A stretch of 48,577 nucleotides of DNA from Bacteroidaceae bacterium (GTDB taxonomy: Bacteria; Bacteroidota; Bacteroidia; Bacteroidales; Bacteroidaceae). The stretch is taken from contig JAFYRW010000023.1 of assembly GCA_017546785.1 (NCBI GenBank), positions 1 through 48,577 on the forward strand. The letters are read 5' to 3'. Positions 1 to 9,471 of the stretch are shown here, piece after piece. Both the position numbers and the translations under genes were made by a program. Numbering within the stretch: the stretch's first letter is position 1; every line of letters starts with the position of its first letter. Below the pieces are notes generated by a model. It made no database searches, had not been told where the DNA came from, and saw only the letters and a list, made by a program, of their open reading frames with translations.

Positions 1-582
1 AATATCCTGCTTATAAGTCATTAAATCACATTTGTTGGTAGCAAAGCTATAATAGAATGCAAAGTGAAAGCCTATACCATTCGGCCACGGGTAATAGTTG
101 AATCCGACCTCGGGAGACATATAAAAACCCCATCTGTTCTGGTCTGTAACAAAGATATAATAGTAGTTGCTGAACTGTGAGTAGCAGGCGCCCAATTTCA
201 TTCCAACATACGGCTGAAAATCAGCCTCTATGAAGCGGTAACGTGCCGATACGCCAAAAGGCAGTGTGAACATCTGATGCTGCTGGTCGCTATTCATTGC
301 AAGAGTCTCACTAAGATGCAGTGTACGGCGCGAGAAATACTCATTGTTTGTATGGAAATTCAAGAATGCGCCCAAAGACATATTGGGAATTATATAATAT
401 CCTCCTTCGGCAGCCATACCCCAACCGCTGGCCACATTAGAGAACTTATTATTCAGCGGAATATTAAATTGCCAATCGAAATTAAAATAGCTGTTCAGCG
501 ATATTTGCGCCTTTCCACTATCAGGCAGGGCTGCAGCTACAGCAAAGAGTAACACTGCCAATAAATTTCTCATCTTTTTCAT
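1..582 (-). CDS. Outer-membrane beta-barrel protein, 3' end cut by window edge
   Basis: The frame is open on the minus strand from ATG 582 to the window edge, giving 194 visible residues and no stop. It begins with a hydrophobic Sec signal peptide (MKKMRNLLAVLLFAVAAAL) and probable cleavage near SGKA-Q. The rest alternates aromatic and polar residues with Gly/Asn turns, as in small outer-membrane barrel proteins. It starts 21 bases after the DUF4136 lipoprotein gene and is probably in the same operon. The exact barrel family and function cannot be told. I infer an outer-membrane location from the signal peptide and strand pattern only. Confidence 0.7.
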   Translation of the reverse strand, partial: MKKMRNLLAVLLFAVAAALPDSGKAQISLNSYFNFDWQFNIPLNNKFSNVASGWGMAAEGGYYIIPNMSLGAFLNFHTNNEYFSRRTLHLSETLAMNSDQQHQMFTLPFGVSARYRFIEADFQPYVGMKLGACYSQFSNYYYIFVTDQNRWGFYMSPEVGFNYYPWPNGIGFHFAFYYSFATNKCDLMTYKQDI

Positions 583-603
583 ATAGGTAGAATTTTATTA
601 TTA

Positions 604-1227
604 TCACTGTTTGTTCAAGTAAGGAGACTGTTCAAAAGCCTGGTCTATAGCCTCCATTGTCCTTGAGAGGCTAAGAGTATTGCCGTTCAACAATCCGCAT
701 ATATAAGTATTCCATAGGACAGGCAATTTATCCTTTTCGACAGTCGATGGGGTAGTGCTCACAAGTTCGCCTATAATAGAGCCTGTGCTATAGCTATAGA
801 TGAATGAGTAGGGATAATACCATCCCCATCCGCCCCAATTCCAATAACCGGGATAGCTGTTCCACCAAGGTCCTCCGGTATAGCCGTTAAAATAATATGT
901 ATTGCTGACATAGCTCAATTGCAGTACCGCGTCGGCAGCGTCGCTTGTAAATGTAATCTCATAGCCAGACTCCAGCAGGCATTTCGAAAATTCATTCAAT
1001 ATTTTTTGGGAATTATCGTTGTTCCAATATGTTGCTTTTGCCGATTCATTGATGATTAGAATGCTGTCGATAATGTAAACATCATTGATAGCATTAAAAT
1101 CGGTATTGGCATCGTAATTGGTGTAGACAAGATAATTGTTGTCCAGTTTGCCTGTGTCGGGTTCCTTTTCACACGATGATAGGATTAAGAGCGAGGCCGC
1201 CAATAAAAGAATTGCACATCTTTTCAT
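604..1227 (-). CDS. DUF4136-type lipoprotein
   Basis: This 207-residue protein has a lipoprotein signal (LLILSSC, lipidated Cys about residue 19). A DUF4136-like N-terminal motif (NYDANTDFNAI) follows near residues 37-47, and the usual C-terminal helix appears as EAIDQAFEQSPY. The middle is extremely rich in Trp, Tyr, Gly and Pro (about residues 115-140). DUF4136 lipoproteins are common in Bacteroidota and have no settled function. The gene sits between another small lipoprotein gene (46 bases upstream) and the outer-membrane barrel gene (21 bases downstream), so an envelope operon is likely. Confidence 0.75.
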   Translation of the reverse strand: MKRCAILLLAASLLILSSCEKEPDTGKLDNNYLVYTNYDANTDFNAINDVYIIDSILIINESAKATYWNNDNSQKILNEFSKCLLESGYEITFTSDAADAVLQLSYVSNTYYFNGYTGGPWWNSYPGYWNWGGWGWYYPYSFIYSYSTGSIIGELVSTTPSTVEKDKLPVLWNTYICGLLNGNTLSLSRTMEAIDQAFEQSPYLNKQ

Positions 1228-1273
1228 AAGGTGGAATTTTAAAGTTTATAATCTACTTTTTTTGATGGGATTC

Positions 1274-1771
1274 TTATTTTTTATGCTTCAGTCTGTGGTA
1301 AGGGTTGTTCGATGCGGGCATCATCTTACGGTCCAACTTTGTCAGAGAACTGTCAGCATTTACCATCATCATCAGCAGTGGATTATTGTTGTACGATATT
1401 AACTCGTACACTATTGCTGTACTGTCGTTTGGTACACCCATAAATACAACAGTCTCTCCGCTGTCGTTCCACATCATAGGAGTATTGCCGCTCATATAAG
1501 AGGTGCTTATATCATACTCTCCATTATCACTGAGGCTCAGAGCCTGTATTGTCAACACAACATTTGCAGGAGTACCGTCGTCCAAAGGCATCATTCCCTC
1601 GAAAACAAAAGTCTGAAGGTCGGCCATTGTGGAGTCGTTAATCATAAAGATACTGTCACTTTCCATTTCACTGTTAATTACTACCCTCTGCCTGTTGTTT
1701 CCTCCACAAGAGTTACACGCTGTAAATGTGAGTGTTGCAGCCATTGCTGCGAGTAAAACAAATTTTCTCAT
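1274..1771 (-). CDS. Small lipoprotein, weakly NlpE-like
   Basis: The start is placed at ATG 1771 because it begins a clear lipoprotein signal (MRKFVLLAAMAATLTFTAC). The longer upstream frame has no such feature. The product is 165 residues. After a short linker with CNSCGG, the segment FEGMMPLDDGTPANVVLTI resembles the start of the NlpE N-terminal barrel, followed by a strand with DNGEYDIS. The NlpE cysteine motif is missing, so the resemblance is weak. It is probably periplasmic-facing and may be transcribed with the DUF4136 lipoprotein gene. Function unknown. Confidence 0.6.
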   Translation of the reverse strand: MRKFVLLAAMAATLTFTACNSCGGNNRQRVVINSEMESDSIFMINDSTMADLQTFVFEGMMPLDDGTPANVVLTIQALSLSDNGEYDISTSYMSGNTPMMWNDSGETVVFMGVPNDSTAIVYELISYNNNPLLMMMVNADSSLTKLDRKMMPASNNPYHRLKHKK

Positions 1772-1893
1772 TCTCTTATTATTTTTAGGTTGTTTGGCAA
1801 AATAACAAGTTGAATATTGCTTGGGTTGTAAAAAATGGCTTAAGAATAGAAAAAAAAGGTTAGTAGGGAGTTCAGACACGATGGCTCTATATA

Positions 1894-1930
1894 CAACTAA
1901 AGGCAGAGAAAATTTCTCTGCCTTTAGTTG
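1894..1930 (-). terminator. Perfect 18-bp inverted repeat, probable helicase terminator
   Basis: The arms 1894-1911 and 1913-1930 are exact reverse complements around a single base. The hairpin lies 8 bases beyond the helicase stop codon and before the next minus-strand gene. It lacks a long U tract, so it may act as a factor-assisted terminator or mRNA 3'-end stabiliser. Confidence 0.6.
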
Positions 1931-1938
1931 ATCATATA

Positions 1939-3339
1939 TTACTTATTTTGCCCTGTAGGGTTATTGTTGCTTTTGCCCGAACCTCTTCGGGGACGGTGCC
2001 TTCTGCGCGTTTTCTGTTCACCCTCTTTGCCTTGCGCTGCCTGAGGAGCCATTTTTTTCTCAGCGTAGACCTCCTTGACGTTTTTCTTTTTAGAAGTGCG
2101 TTTGTTGCGTAGCTTGTCGGCATTGCCTCTGACTCCTTTTCTGTCGCTGCGTCCTCTGCGTCTGTTGCCCTTCTTTTCGGGCGCTACGGGAGAATACTCG
2201 GGTGCTTCACCCAATGCTCTGTCTATAGGAAGCTTTTCTATATCCTGCTCAATAAAATCCTCTATACGTTTGAAATAAATCTGGTCCTCTACCGATACGA
2301 GCGTCACTGCACGTCCCTCGCTACCTGCTCGCGCTGTTCGTCCCACTCGGTGAATATAGTCGTCACAATCGCGCGGAACATCGTAATTTATCACCAGACG
2401 AATATCGTCAATGTCAATGCCTCGCGCAAGAATATCTGTCGCTACAAGAATGTCAATCTGCCTGCTTTTGAAGCGGAACATTATCTCATCGCGCTCACTC
2501 TGACTAAGATTGCTATGCATCTCACCGACATTGTATCCCGCCTTTTTGAGCATTATTGTAATATCGCGTACTTTGTTCTTACGCGATGTAAAAAGTATCA
2601 CCCTCTCGGGCGATTCATTGGCAAACAACGACTTTACAATTCCGGCCTTTTGCGGCTCGTAGCAGATGAACGATTGCTGCTTGATTTTTTCGGCAGGCTT
2701 TGCAAGAGAGAGTGTTATCTGTACCGGATCGGTGAGAATGTTCTTTGCAAGATTACGTATCTCCTGCGGCATTGTTGCCGAGAAAAGCATTGTCTGTCTA
2801 TTCAGAGGCAACTGATTGGCAATGATCATAATATCATTGTAAAAGCCCATATCAAGCATTCTGTCGGCCTCGTCGAGAATAAAGAACGATACGCGCGAAA
2901 GGTCAATATTACCTAAATTTATATGGCTTATCAGGCGTCCGGGAGTAGCAACGATTATATCGGCTCCTCGCGCCATTCCTCTTAGTTCCTGCTCGTAGCG
3001 CTGACCATCGTTTCCTCCATAAACGGCAACACTCGATATTGGCATAAAATAGGTGAATCCCTCAAGCTGACGGTCAATCTGCTGCGCAAGCTCGCGTGTG
3101 GGAGCCATTATTATACAGTTTATCGCATCCTCAGGGTGTCCGCCTTGACACAATTTATTAAGAACGGGCAGCAGATAGGCTGCAGTCTTTCCTGTTCCTG
3201 TCTGTGCGACACCAATAAGGTCGCGTCCATCCATCAGAGGCTGTATAGTCTTTTCTTGTATCGGCGTGCAGGTCTCGAAGCGCATAGCATCGAGCGCATC
3301 CAATATTTCATCCTCAAAATCAAAGTCTGTAAAATACAT
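1939..3339 (-). CDS. DEAD-box ATP-dependent RNA helicase (RhlE-like)
   Basis: This 466-residue protein is an RNA-remodelling ATPase of the cytoplasm. The helicase motifs are in order: Q motif CTPIQEK (24-30), motif I AQTGTGKT (45-52), APTRELAQQ, TPGRL, DEAD, SAT, ILFTSR, ATDILARGID and HRVGRTARAG. A long basic, low-complexity tail of about 90 residues follows, rich in Lys, Arg and Gly and typical of RhlE-type helicases that use the tail to bind RNA. It lies 35 bases after the lptG-like gene and may be the last gene of the lon-tgt-lptG run or have its own promoter. Ribosome assembly or RNA decay are the usual roles; the substrate cannot be read here. Confidence 0.93.
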   Translation of the reverse strand: MYFTDFDFEDEILDALDAMRFETCTPIQEKTIQPLMDGRDLIGVAQTGTGKTAAYLLPVLNKLCQGGHPEDAINCIIMAPTRELAQQIDRQLEGFTYFMPISSVAVYGGNDGQRYEQELRGMARGADIIVATPGRLISHINLGNIDLSRVSFFILDEADRMLDMGFYNDIMIIANQLPLNRQTMLFSATMPQEIRNLAKNILTDPVQITLSLAKPAEKIKQQSFICYEPQKAGIVKSLFANESPERVILFTSRKNKVRDITIMLKKAGYNVGEMHSNLSQSERDEIMFRFKSRQIDILVATDILARGIDIDDIRLVINYDVPRDCDDYIHRVGRTARAGSEGRAVTLVSVEDQIYFKRIEDFIEQDIEKLPIDRALGEAPEYSPVAPEKKGNRRRGRSDRKGVRGNADKLRNKRTSKKKNVKEVYAEKKMAPQAAQGKEGEQKTRRRHRPRRGSGKSNNNPTGQNK

Positions 3340-3374
3340 TTTTTTTCGTTTAGTCGTGATACGATATTAACTAT

Positions 3375-4484
3375 CTATTTTGGAGCCCTGCGGTAAAGAT
3401 AAACAGCTATGAAAGCATAAAGGATATTGGGCAGCCACACAGCCAGATAGACAGGCATCTGTTCGGCAAATGCTGATGATATTGCCTGAAAGAGAATATA
3501 CGAGAAGCTTAGACCAAGGCCGATTCCCAACGATACGCCCATACCACCCTTTGTCTTTTTCGAAGAGAGCGAGGCGCCAATCAATGTAAGAATGAATGCA
3601 GCAAAAGACATTGCTATACGCTTATGATACTCAATCTCGAACGCCTTTATATTGGCAATGCCTCTAGCCTTCTGCTTGCTTATATAAGCACTGAGCTGAG
3701 GGCTTGTCATTGTCTCCTGCTGACCGTATGTAACCATAAAGTCTCCCGGCTCAATCTTTATTATTGTATCAAGAGGTGCACGCATATCAGCGCGAATAAT
3801 CTCTTTATCGTTGGAAAGCTCGCGTATCGTCCAGTTTTTTGCAGTCCATTTGTATCGCTCCTCGGGGTGATATATTATAGTGCGTGCAGTCATATGCGAA
3901 ACAAGCTTCTTATCCTCGAATTTGTCCAACGAGAAACGGTAGCCGGTGTTTGTGCGTGCCTCGTAACGCTCCATATAGGCGACTGTATTTTCATCTACCT
4001 GAAGCTGAATGTTACGGGCCGACTCGACAGCCTTTTTCTTCTTATATTTAACCTCGAATTCTATACGCGTCTTGTTGCCTATAGGAATTATGTAGGCGCT
4101 CAATCCGTATGTCATAAGCGCTATTAGCATAGCCGACAGCATATAGGGTAACAACAATCTCTTGAAGCTAACTCCAGCTGCGAACATCGCAATAATCTCC
4201 GACGTTTCGGCGAGCTTCGACGTAAAATATATTACAGCAATAAAGACAAACAGAGCACTGAATGTGTTTGCATAGTAGGGTAGAAGATTGACATAGTAGT
4301 CGAATACAATTGCCGAGAAAGGAGCATTTGTGGTTGTAAATTTGTCAATATGCTCATTGTAATCGAATACAACAATAATTGCGATAATGAGTGCTATCGC
4401 AAAGAAGTATGTTCCCAAGAACTTCTTTATAATATATTTGTCGAGTTTCTTCAGTCTTATATGGTCATACCATTTGTTGCCCAT
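3375..4484 (-). CDS. LptF/LptG-family LPS export permease (YjgP/YjgQ)
   Basis: This 369-residue inner-membrane protein has the YjgP/YjgQ layout: an N-terminal block of hydrophobic helices (about 20-120), a periplasmic beta-rich domain in the middle, and three C-terminal helices (about 270-365). LptF and LptG form the permease that extracts LPS from the inner membrane with the ATPase LptB. The N-terminal LDKYIIKKFLGTYFF is the family's first helix start. It begins 18 bases after tgt, an arrangement familiar from other Bacteroidales. LptF and LptG cannot be told apart securely by eye; the position after tgt suggests LptG. Confidence 0.88.
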   Translation of the reverse strand: MGNKWYDHIRLKKLDKYIIKKFLGTYFFAIALIIAIIVVFDYNEHIDKFTTTNAPFSAIVFDYYVNLLPYYANTFSALFVFIAVIYFTSKLAETSEIIAMFAAGVSFKRLLLPYMLSAMLIALMTYGLSAYIIPIGNKTRIEFEVKYKKKKAVESARNIQLQVDENTVAYMERYEARTNTGYRFSLDKFEDKKLVSHMTARTIIYHPEERYKWTAKNWTIRELSNDKEIIRADMRAPLDTIIKIEPGDFMVTYGQQETMTSPQLSAYISKQKARGIANIKAFEIEYHKRIAMSFAAFILTLIGASLSSKKTKGGMGVSLGIGLGLSFSYILFQAISSAFAEQMPVYLAVWLPNILYAFIAVYLYRRAPK

Positions 4485-4502
4485 TGCTATAGTATTTTCG
4501 TA

Positions 4503-5633
4503 TTATAGTCGTTGTGTAACCTGTTCAATCATACCTTTTTTCCATTGCGCAAAGTCCCCTGCAAGAATATGCTTACGCGCCTCTCCTGTTAGCCACACGT
4601 AGAATGCCAAATTATGCAACGATGCAATCTGCATTGCCAAAAGCTCCTGCGAAACGAAAAGATGACGCAGATAGGCTTTGCTGTACTGTCTATCGACATA
4701 CGACGCACCATCCTCCTCGATAGGCGAGTAGTCATATTTCCACTTTTCGTTACGCATATTCATTATACCATTCTTTGTGAAGAGCATTGCATTGCGTCCG
4801 TTGCGTGTAGGCATCACACAGTCGAACATATCAACGCCACGCTCAATACCCTCAAGAATATTTGCGGGAGTACCTACTCCCATAAGATAACGGGGCTTTT
4901 CGGTAGGTAGAATTTCATTTACAACCTCAATCATTTCGTACATTTTCTCGGCAGGCTCACCAACGGCAAGGCCTCCGATAGCATTACCAACGCACTCTTT
5001 CGATGCAATGAATTCTGCCGAACGGCGACGAAGGTCGGGGTATACACAACCCTGTACTATGGGGAAGAGAGCCTGCTCGTAGCCATACAAAGGCTCAGTC
5101 TCACTCAATCGGGCAATACAACGGTCGAGCCAACGGTGAGTAAGCTCCATCGATTTTTTTGCATAATTGTAGTCCGATGTTCCAGGAGGACACTCGTCGA
5201 ATGCCATTATAATATCGGCACCGATGCTGCGCTCAATATCCATCACTCTCTCGGGCGAGAAAAAATGTTTTGAGCCGTCAATGTGCGAACGGAACTCAAC
5301 GCCCTCTTCACTCATCTTGCGTATATCCTTTAGCGAGAATACCTGAAATCCTCCGCTGTCGGTGAGTATGGGACGGTCCCAACTGTTGAACTTATGCAGT
5401 CCGCCGGCACGTTCCAGAACCTCCAATCCCGGTCGCAGATACAGATGGTATGTGTTTCCCAATATTATCTGTGCTTTTACATCGTTCTTCAGTTCAGGCA
5501 TCTGAACAGCCTTTACAGAGCCTACAGTGCCTACAGGCATAAATATAGGAGTCTCAATATCGCCGTGCGCTGTATGCAATACTCCCGCACGCGCATTGCT
5601 GTTAATATCGGTATGTAATAGATCGAATTTCAC
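4503..5633 (-). CDS. tgt: Queuine tRNA-ribosyltransferase (tRNA-guanine transglycosylase)
   Basis: This 376-residue enzyme exchanges guanine 34 for preQ1 in tRNAs with GUN anticodons. Family signatures are LTDSGGFQVFSL, MAFDECPP, GGLAVGEP and GVGTPANILEGI, followed by FDCVMPTRNGRNA, which carries the nucleophile region. The usual zinc site CxCxxC...H near the C terminus is altered. The aligned stretch EDGASYVDRQYS has Gly, Ser and Asp where E. coli has its three cysteines, while the His of SLHNL remains. It sits between lon (13 bases) and the lptG-like gene (18 bases) in one operon. Catalytic motifs are intact, so activity is expected. Confidence 0.95.
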   Translation of the reverse strand: MKFDLLHTDINSNARAGVLHTAHGDIETPIFMPVGTVGSVKAVQMPELKNDVKAQIILGNTYHLYLRPGLEVLERAGGLHKFNSWDRPILTDSGGFQVFSLKDIRKMSEEGVEFRSHIDGSKHFFSPERVMDIERSIGADIIMAFDECPPGTSDYNYAKKSMELTHRWLDRCIARLSETEPLYGYEQALFPIVQGCVYPDLRRRSAEFIASKECVGNAIGGLAVGEPAEKMYEMIEVVNEILPTEKPRYLMGVGTPANILEGIERGVDMFDCVMPTRNGRNAMLFTKNGIMNMRNEKWKYDYSPIEEDGASYVDRQYSKAYLRHLFVSQELLAMQIASLHNLAFYVWLTGEARKHILAGDFAQWKKGMIEQVTQRL

Positions 5634-5646
5634 TTGCCGTTATTTT

Positions 5647-8136
5647 TTACAGGTTAATAGCATTCTTTACTTTTTCATCAAGCAGTGCAATGTCCAATAC
5701 CTCCTTTATGTCCGTAACATAGTGGAAGGTCAGTCCGCTGACATACATTTCGGGAATTACCTCAATATTCTTGCGGTTCTCCTCGCAAATTATAATCTCT
5801 TTTATTCCGGCACGCTTGGCAGCAAGAATCTTCTCTTTAATGCCACCCACAGGAAGCACCTTACCACGGAGAGTAATCTCTCCTGTCATTGCAAGATTAG
5901 GCTTAACCTTACGCTGTGTAAAGGCCGACGCCAATGCTGTAGCCATTGTTATTCCGGCCGAAGGACCATCTTTGGGTATTGCACCCTCAGGTACGTGAAG
6001 ATGCACATTCCATTTTTGAAAAACCTCGCTGTCGATACCAATCTGCGATGCGTGTGCCTTAATATATTCAAGGGCGAGCATTGCAGACTCCTTCATCACA
6101 TCACCCAAATTTCCGGTGAGTGTGAGGCGCAACTCCTTGCTGGGGCTCAGACTCGTCTCTATGAAGAGAATCTCTCCGCCTACGGCTGTCCAGGCAAGAC
6201 CTACGACAACTCCCGCATAGTCGTTACCCTGATATTTGTCGCGCGAGAATTCTCTCGGCCCCAAAAACTCCTTAAGATCCTCGGGCTTTACCGTTGTTGT
6301 CGAGAATTCTCCATCGGTTGCCTTCTGACAAGCGAGGCGACGGAATATCTTGCTTATCTTTTTCTCCAAAGTACGCACTCCCGACTCTCGTGTATAATCC
6401 TCAACAATCTTTTCTATGGCATTCTTGCGAATGGTGATTTTCTCTCCGGCAATACCGTTGGCCTCAAGCTCCTTTGGAACAAGATGGCGACGGGCAATCT
6501 CAATCTTCTCCTCAGTGAGATATCCGCTTACCTCGATAAGTTCCATACGGTCGAGTAGCGGGGCGGGTATTCCTGCAAGATCATTTGCCGTAGCAACGAA
6601 CATCACATTCGAGAGATCATAGTCAATATCAAGGAAATTATCGTGGAACGCATTGTTCTGCTCGGGGTCCAATACCTCGAGCAGCGCCGATGACGGGTCG
6701 CCGTGTACCGATGAACCGCCAACCTTGTCAATCTCGTCGAGAATGAATACAGGATTGTCCGAACCAGCCTTTATAAGGTTCTTTAGGACTCTTCCGGGCA
6801 TTGCGCCGACGTATGTCTTACGATGGCCGCGAATCTCCGACTCATCGTGTATTCCTCCGAGCGACATTCTCACATATTTACGCTTAAGAGCTTCGGCTAT
6901 AGACTTTCCAAGAGAGGTCTTTCCTACTCCCGGAGGGCCATAAAGACAAATGATAGGAGCTTTAAGGTCGCCACGCATCTTAATTACAGCAAGATGCTCC
7001 AGAATTCTCTCCTTTACCTTTTCGAGACCATAATGGTCGCGATCGAGAACCTTTTTTGCATTCTTTATGTCGAGATTGTCCTTTGTATACTCGCCCCAGG
7101 GAAGGCTCAGCATCACCTGCAGATAGTTCAGCTGAACGTGATAATCGGGAGTCTGAGGATTGATGCGCTCCAATTTTGCAAGTTCCTTTTCGAATGTCTC
7201 CGACACGCTCTTGCTCCATTTCTTATTGGCAGCCTTCTTGCGCATTTCTGTTGCATCCTGTTCCTGCACACTGCCTCCAAGCTCATCCTGAATGACCTTC
7301 ATCTGCTGCTGCAGATAATATTCGCGCTGCTGCATATCAAGTTCCTCGTGAGTGCGATTGCGTATACCTTTGAGCAGGCGCGCTATTCTTAGTTCGTGAT
7401 TTATTATAGACGATACGTGGAAGCAACGCTCCATTATGCTGCTCTCGCTCAACAGCATAAATTTCTCCTCAACAGTGCTGCGTATATTGGTACAAAGGAA
7501 ATTCACCAGAGAGATTGGGTCGTCAATGTTGCTTATGGCAAATGCTGCCTCGGCAAGAGGAGGGTCGGATGCCTTGAACAACTGCTCGGCATTGTTGCGG
7601 CACTCGCTTATTATTGCCTCAAACTCATCATTCTTGCTCTCGTCTGGCATAAACTCATCATCGGGAATTACATCACCAACAATGTAGGATTCTACTGTAT
7701 TGTCTATTCTTGTGAGTTTAATTCTCTGAATACCCTGCAATACGACTGTTGTCGATTGGTCGGGCATCTCAAACACTCTGATAATCTTTGCCAACGAACC
7801 GAAACTGTAAAGTTCCTTTAAAGTGGGGGCCTCCTTGTCAGGCTGTGTCTGACAAAAAACTCCCATATAACCTTTATTTTTGGCTACGTGCTTAATTAGA
7901 TTGAGGGACGATTCTCTACCCACAGAGACCGACAGGATGCTCGACGGAAACAGGAAAGTGTTTCTCAAAGGCAGAATAGGGAGCGTTGTTCCCTCCTTCA
8001 GTTTCTCGTTTCTATTTCTTTCACTGCTATTGTCAATATCGGCCAATACCGAAATTGCTCCAATAGCATCCTCGCTCTCTCTTAGCTCTTCGCTGATATC
8101 TCCTAGTACTGTTTTTTTCTTTGATGATTTTGCCAT
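5647..8136 (-). CDS. lon: Lon ATP-dependent protease
   Basis: This 829-residue protein degrades misfolded and regulatory proteins in the cytoplasm. It has the N-terminal LON substrate domain (about 45-250), a coiled-coil stretch, the AAA+ module with GPPGVGKT and the DEIDKV Walker B segment, and the C-terminal serine protease domain. The catalytic dyad is Ser726 (DGPSAG) and Lys769 (GGIKEK). The length is usual for LonA of Bacteroidota. It is the first gene of the lon-tgt-lptG run, transcribed from a promoter at 8199-8230. Confidence 0.97.
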   Translation of the reverse strand: MAKSSKKKTVLGDISEELRESEDAIGAISVLADIDNSSERNRNEKLKEGTTLPILPLRNTFLFPSSILSVSVGRESSLNLIKHVAKNKGYMGVFCQTQPDKEAPTLKELYSFGSLAKIIRVFEMPDQSTTVVLQGIQRIKLTRIDNTVESYIVGDVIPDDEFMPDESKNDEFEAIISECRNNAEQLFKASDPPLAEAAFAISNIDDPISLVNFLCTNIRSTVEEKFMLLSESSIMERCFHVSSIINHELRIARLLKGIRNRTHEELDMQQREYYLQQQMKVIQDELGGSVQEQDATEMRKKAANKKWSKSVSETFEKELAKLERINPQTPDYHVQLNYLQVMLSLPWGEYTKDNLDIKNAKKVLDRDHYGLEKVKERILEHLAVIKMRGDLKAPIICLYGPPGVGKTSLGKSIAEALKRKYVRMSLGGIHDESEIRGHRKTYVGAMPGRVLKNLIKAGSDNPVFILDEIDKVGGSSVHGDPSSALLEVLDPEQNNAFHDNFLDIDYDLSNVMFVATANDLAGIPAPLLDRMELIEVSGYLTEEKIEIARRHLVPKELEANGIAGEKITIRKNAIEKIVEDYTRESGVRTLEKKISKIFRRLACQKATDGEFSTTTVKPEDLKEFLGPREFSRDKYQGNDYAGVVVGLAWTAVGGEILFIETSLSPSKELRLTLTGNLGDVMKESAMLALEYIKAHASQIGIDSEVFQKWNVHLHVPEGAIPKDGPSAGITMATALASAFTQRKVKPNLAMTGEITLRGKVLPVGGIKEKILAAKRAGIKEIIICEENRKNIEVIPEMYVSGLTFHYVTDIKEVLDIALLDEKVKNAINL

Positions 8137-8198
8137 AGAGTTATTTTTTAATAGAGATTCTACGTGAAAAAATCTATAGATTTTTATCTCTTAAAATG

Positions 8199-8230
8199 CA
8201 AATATACGGCTAAATGTTGATTTTTTGAAA
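8199..8230 (-). promoter_or_regulatory. Promoter for lon
   Basis: On the minus strand the -7 box TATATTTG (8206-8199) is preceded, 20 bases upstream, by TTTC near the expected TTTG of the Bacteroidota -33 box. The predicted start site near 8193 gives a leader of about 56 bases before lon. Confidence 0.6.
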
Positions 8231-8341
8231 TATTTCCTCCTTTTTACCTTTCAGTTTTAGCATTTGTTAATATTTACGCACAGAAAATCTTAGTTTTATT
8301 TAAATCTTTCATTGAGCAAAAGCTATAAAAGTATTTTGTTG

Positions 8342-8349
8342 TATCTTTG
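8342..8349 (+). promoter_or_regulatory. -7 promoter element for the lipid kinase gene
   Basis: TATCTTTG matches the Bacteroidota TAnnTTTG consensus and is followed by GC, as in many Bacteroides promoters. It lies 31 bases before ATG 8381, which supports that start over an upstream TTG at 8312. No clean -33 TTTG is seen at the ideal distance. Confidence 0.6.
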
Positions 8350-8380
8350 CAGAGTCCTTTTTTCAAACAACGGATACCAT

Positions 8381-9415
8381 ATGAATAACAAAAAAAGCAT
8401 ATTGTTTATCTTGAATCCAAAGTCGGGAGCTCACAGCAAGGCAGCATTACCCAAACTTATTGAATCCCATATAGATATGGATAAATTCGAGTATGCCATT
8501 GTCGAGACGCAATACAAAGGACACGCAATTAAATTAGCATCGGACGCAGCAACAAAAGGAGTAGATATTGTCGTAGCCGTAGGCGGTGACGGCACCGTAA
8601 ACGAGATTGGCTGCTCACTGGCAGGAACAGATACGGCTCTTGGCATATTGCCTTGCGGTTCAGGCAACGGCTTTGCGCGCCATTTAGGAATACCCCTCAT
8701 TGCAAAGAATGCCATTGAATACATAAACAACGCCGTTGTCACCAGTGTCGATTATGGAAAGATAAACGGTGTGCCATTCTTCTGTACCTGCGGAATAGGC
8801 TACGATGCACTCGTCAGCGAGACATTCTCAAAAGGCAAGCGCCGCGGCCTTGTAGGTTACGCAAACAATGCACTGCAGGCGCTTGTAGATTACGAGCCCG
8901 AGACGTACAGGATTGAGACTGAGTGGAGTACAAAAGATTATAAAGCATTCCTTATTGCTTTTGGCAACGCTGCACAATATGGCAACAACGCCTGCATTGC
9001 CCCGCAAGCATCAATGCGCGACGGTATGCTTTCCGTCACCATATTGAAGCCTTTTCACGTAGTAGAGATTCCGGTAATTCTGGGGCAATTATTCAGCAAT
9101 AAGCTCTATCACAACGAAAGGATAGAGACGATAAGCGCACGATGGGTAAAGATTAAGCGCAAAGAGCCTGGAATAGTGCATTTTGACGGCGAACCAATGA
9201 TGATGAGCGACGAGCTTACAGTAGAGATTGTTCCTGCCGGGCTCAACGTTCTTTCTCTCCCCGGATGGGACGGTCGCAGTGCCAACATCTCACTTTTCAG
9301 ACAAGGATTCGAAATGTTGCGCGCATCGGTCGATACCGACATTATCGAGCGTCTCGAGACACTCCATTATCTACACAATATCCCCGATTTTTTCAAGCGC
9401 GAGCATAACGATTGA
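8381..9415 (+). CDS. Diacylglycerol kinase family lipid kinase
   Basis: The start is ATG 8381, giving 344 residues; the frame extends upstream to a TTG, but the promoter element lies inside that extension. The DAGK catalytic domain is clear: NPKSG near residue 12, GGDGTVNE at 68-75 (nucleotide binding) and PCGSGNGFAR at 91-100. The C-terminal half forms the beta-sandwich of the YegS/DgkB fold and includes FDGEP. These cytoplasmic enzymes phosphorylate lipid hydroxyls such as diacylglycerol. Bacteroidota members may also act on sphingoid lipids, which is inference only. The gene converges with trmN6, 56 bases away. Confidence 0.9.
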   Translation: MNNKKSILFILNPKSGAHSKAALPKLIESHIDMDKFEYAIVETQYKGHAIKLASDAATKGVDIVVAVGGDGTVNEIGCSLAGTDTALGILPCGSGNGFARHLGIPLIAKNAIEYINNAVVTSVDYGKINGVPFFCTCGIGYDALVSETFSKGKRRGLVGYANNALQALVDYEPETYRIETEWSTKDYKAFLIAFGNAAQYGNNACIAPQASMRDGMLSVTILKPFHVVEIPVILGQLFSNKLYHNERIETISARWVKIKRKEPGIVHFDGEPMMMSDELTVEIVPAGLNVLSLPGWDGRSANISLFRQGFEMLRASVDTDIIERLETLHYLHNIPDFFKREHND

Positions 9416-9471
9416 TTGGCGCTCTGACAGCGTTTACACCAACTGCATCCTTACAATTAAAGGACTGACTA

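Noticed and set aside
8312-8380. Longer start for the lipid kinase at TTG 8312
   Set aside because: It lies over the promoter; the DAGK fold starts right after ATG 8381.
8431-8742. Antisense frame opposite the lipid kinase
   Set aside because: It is a shadow frame with no start-site signal or family features.
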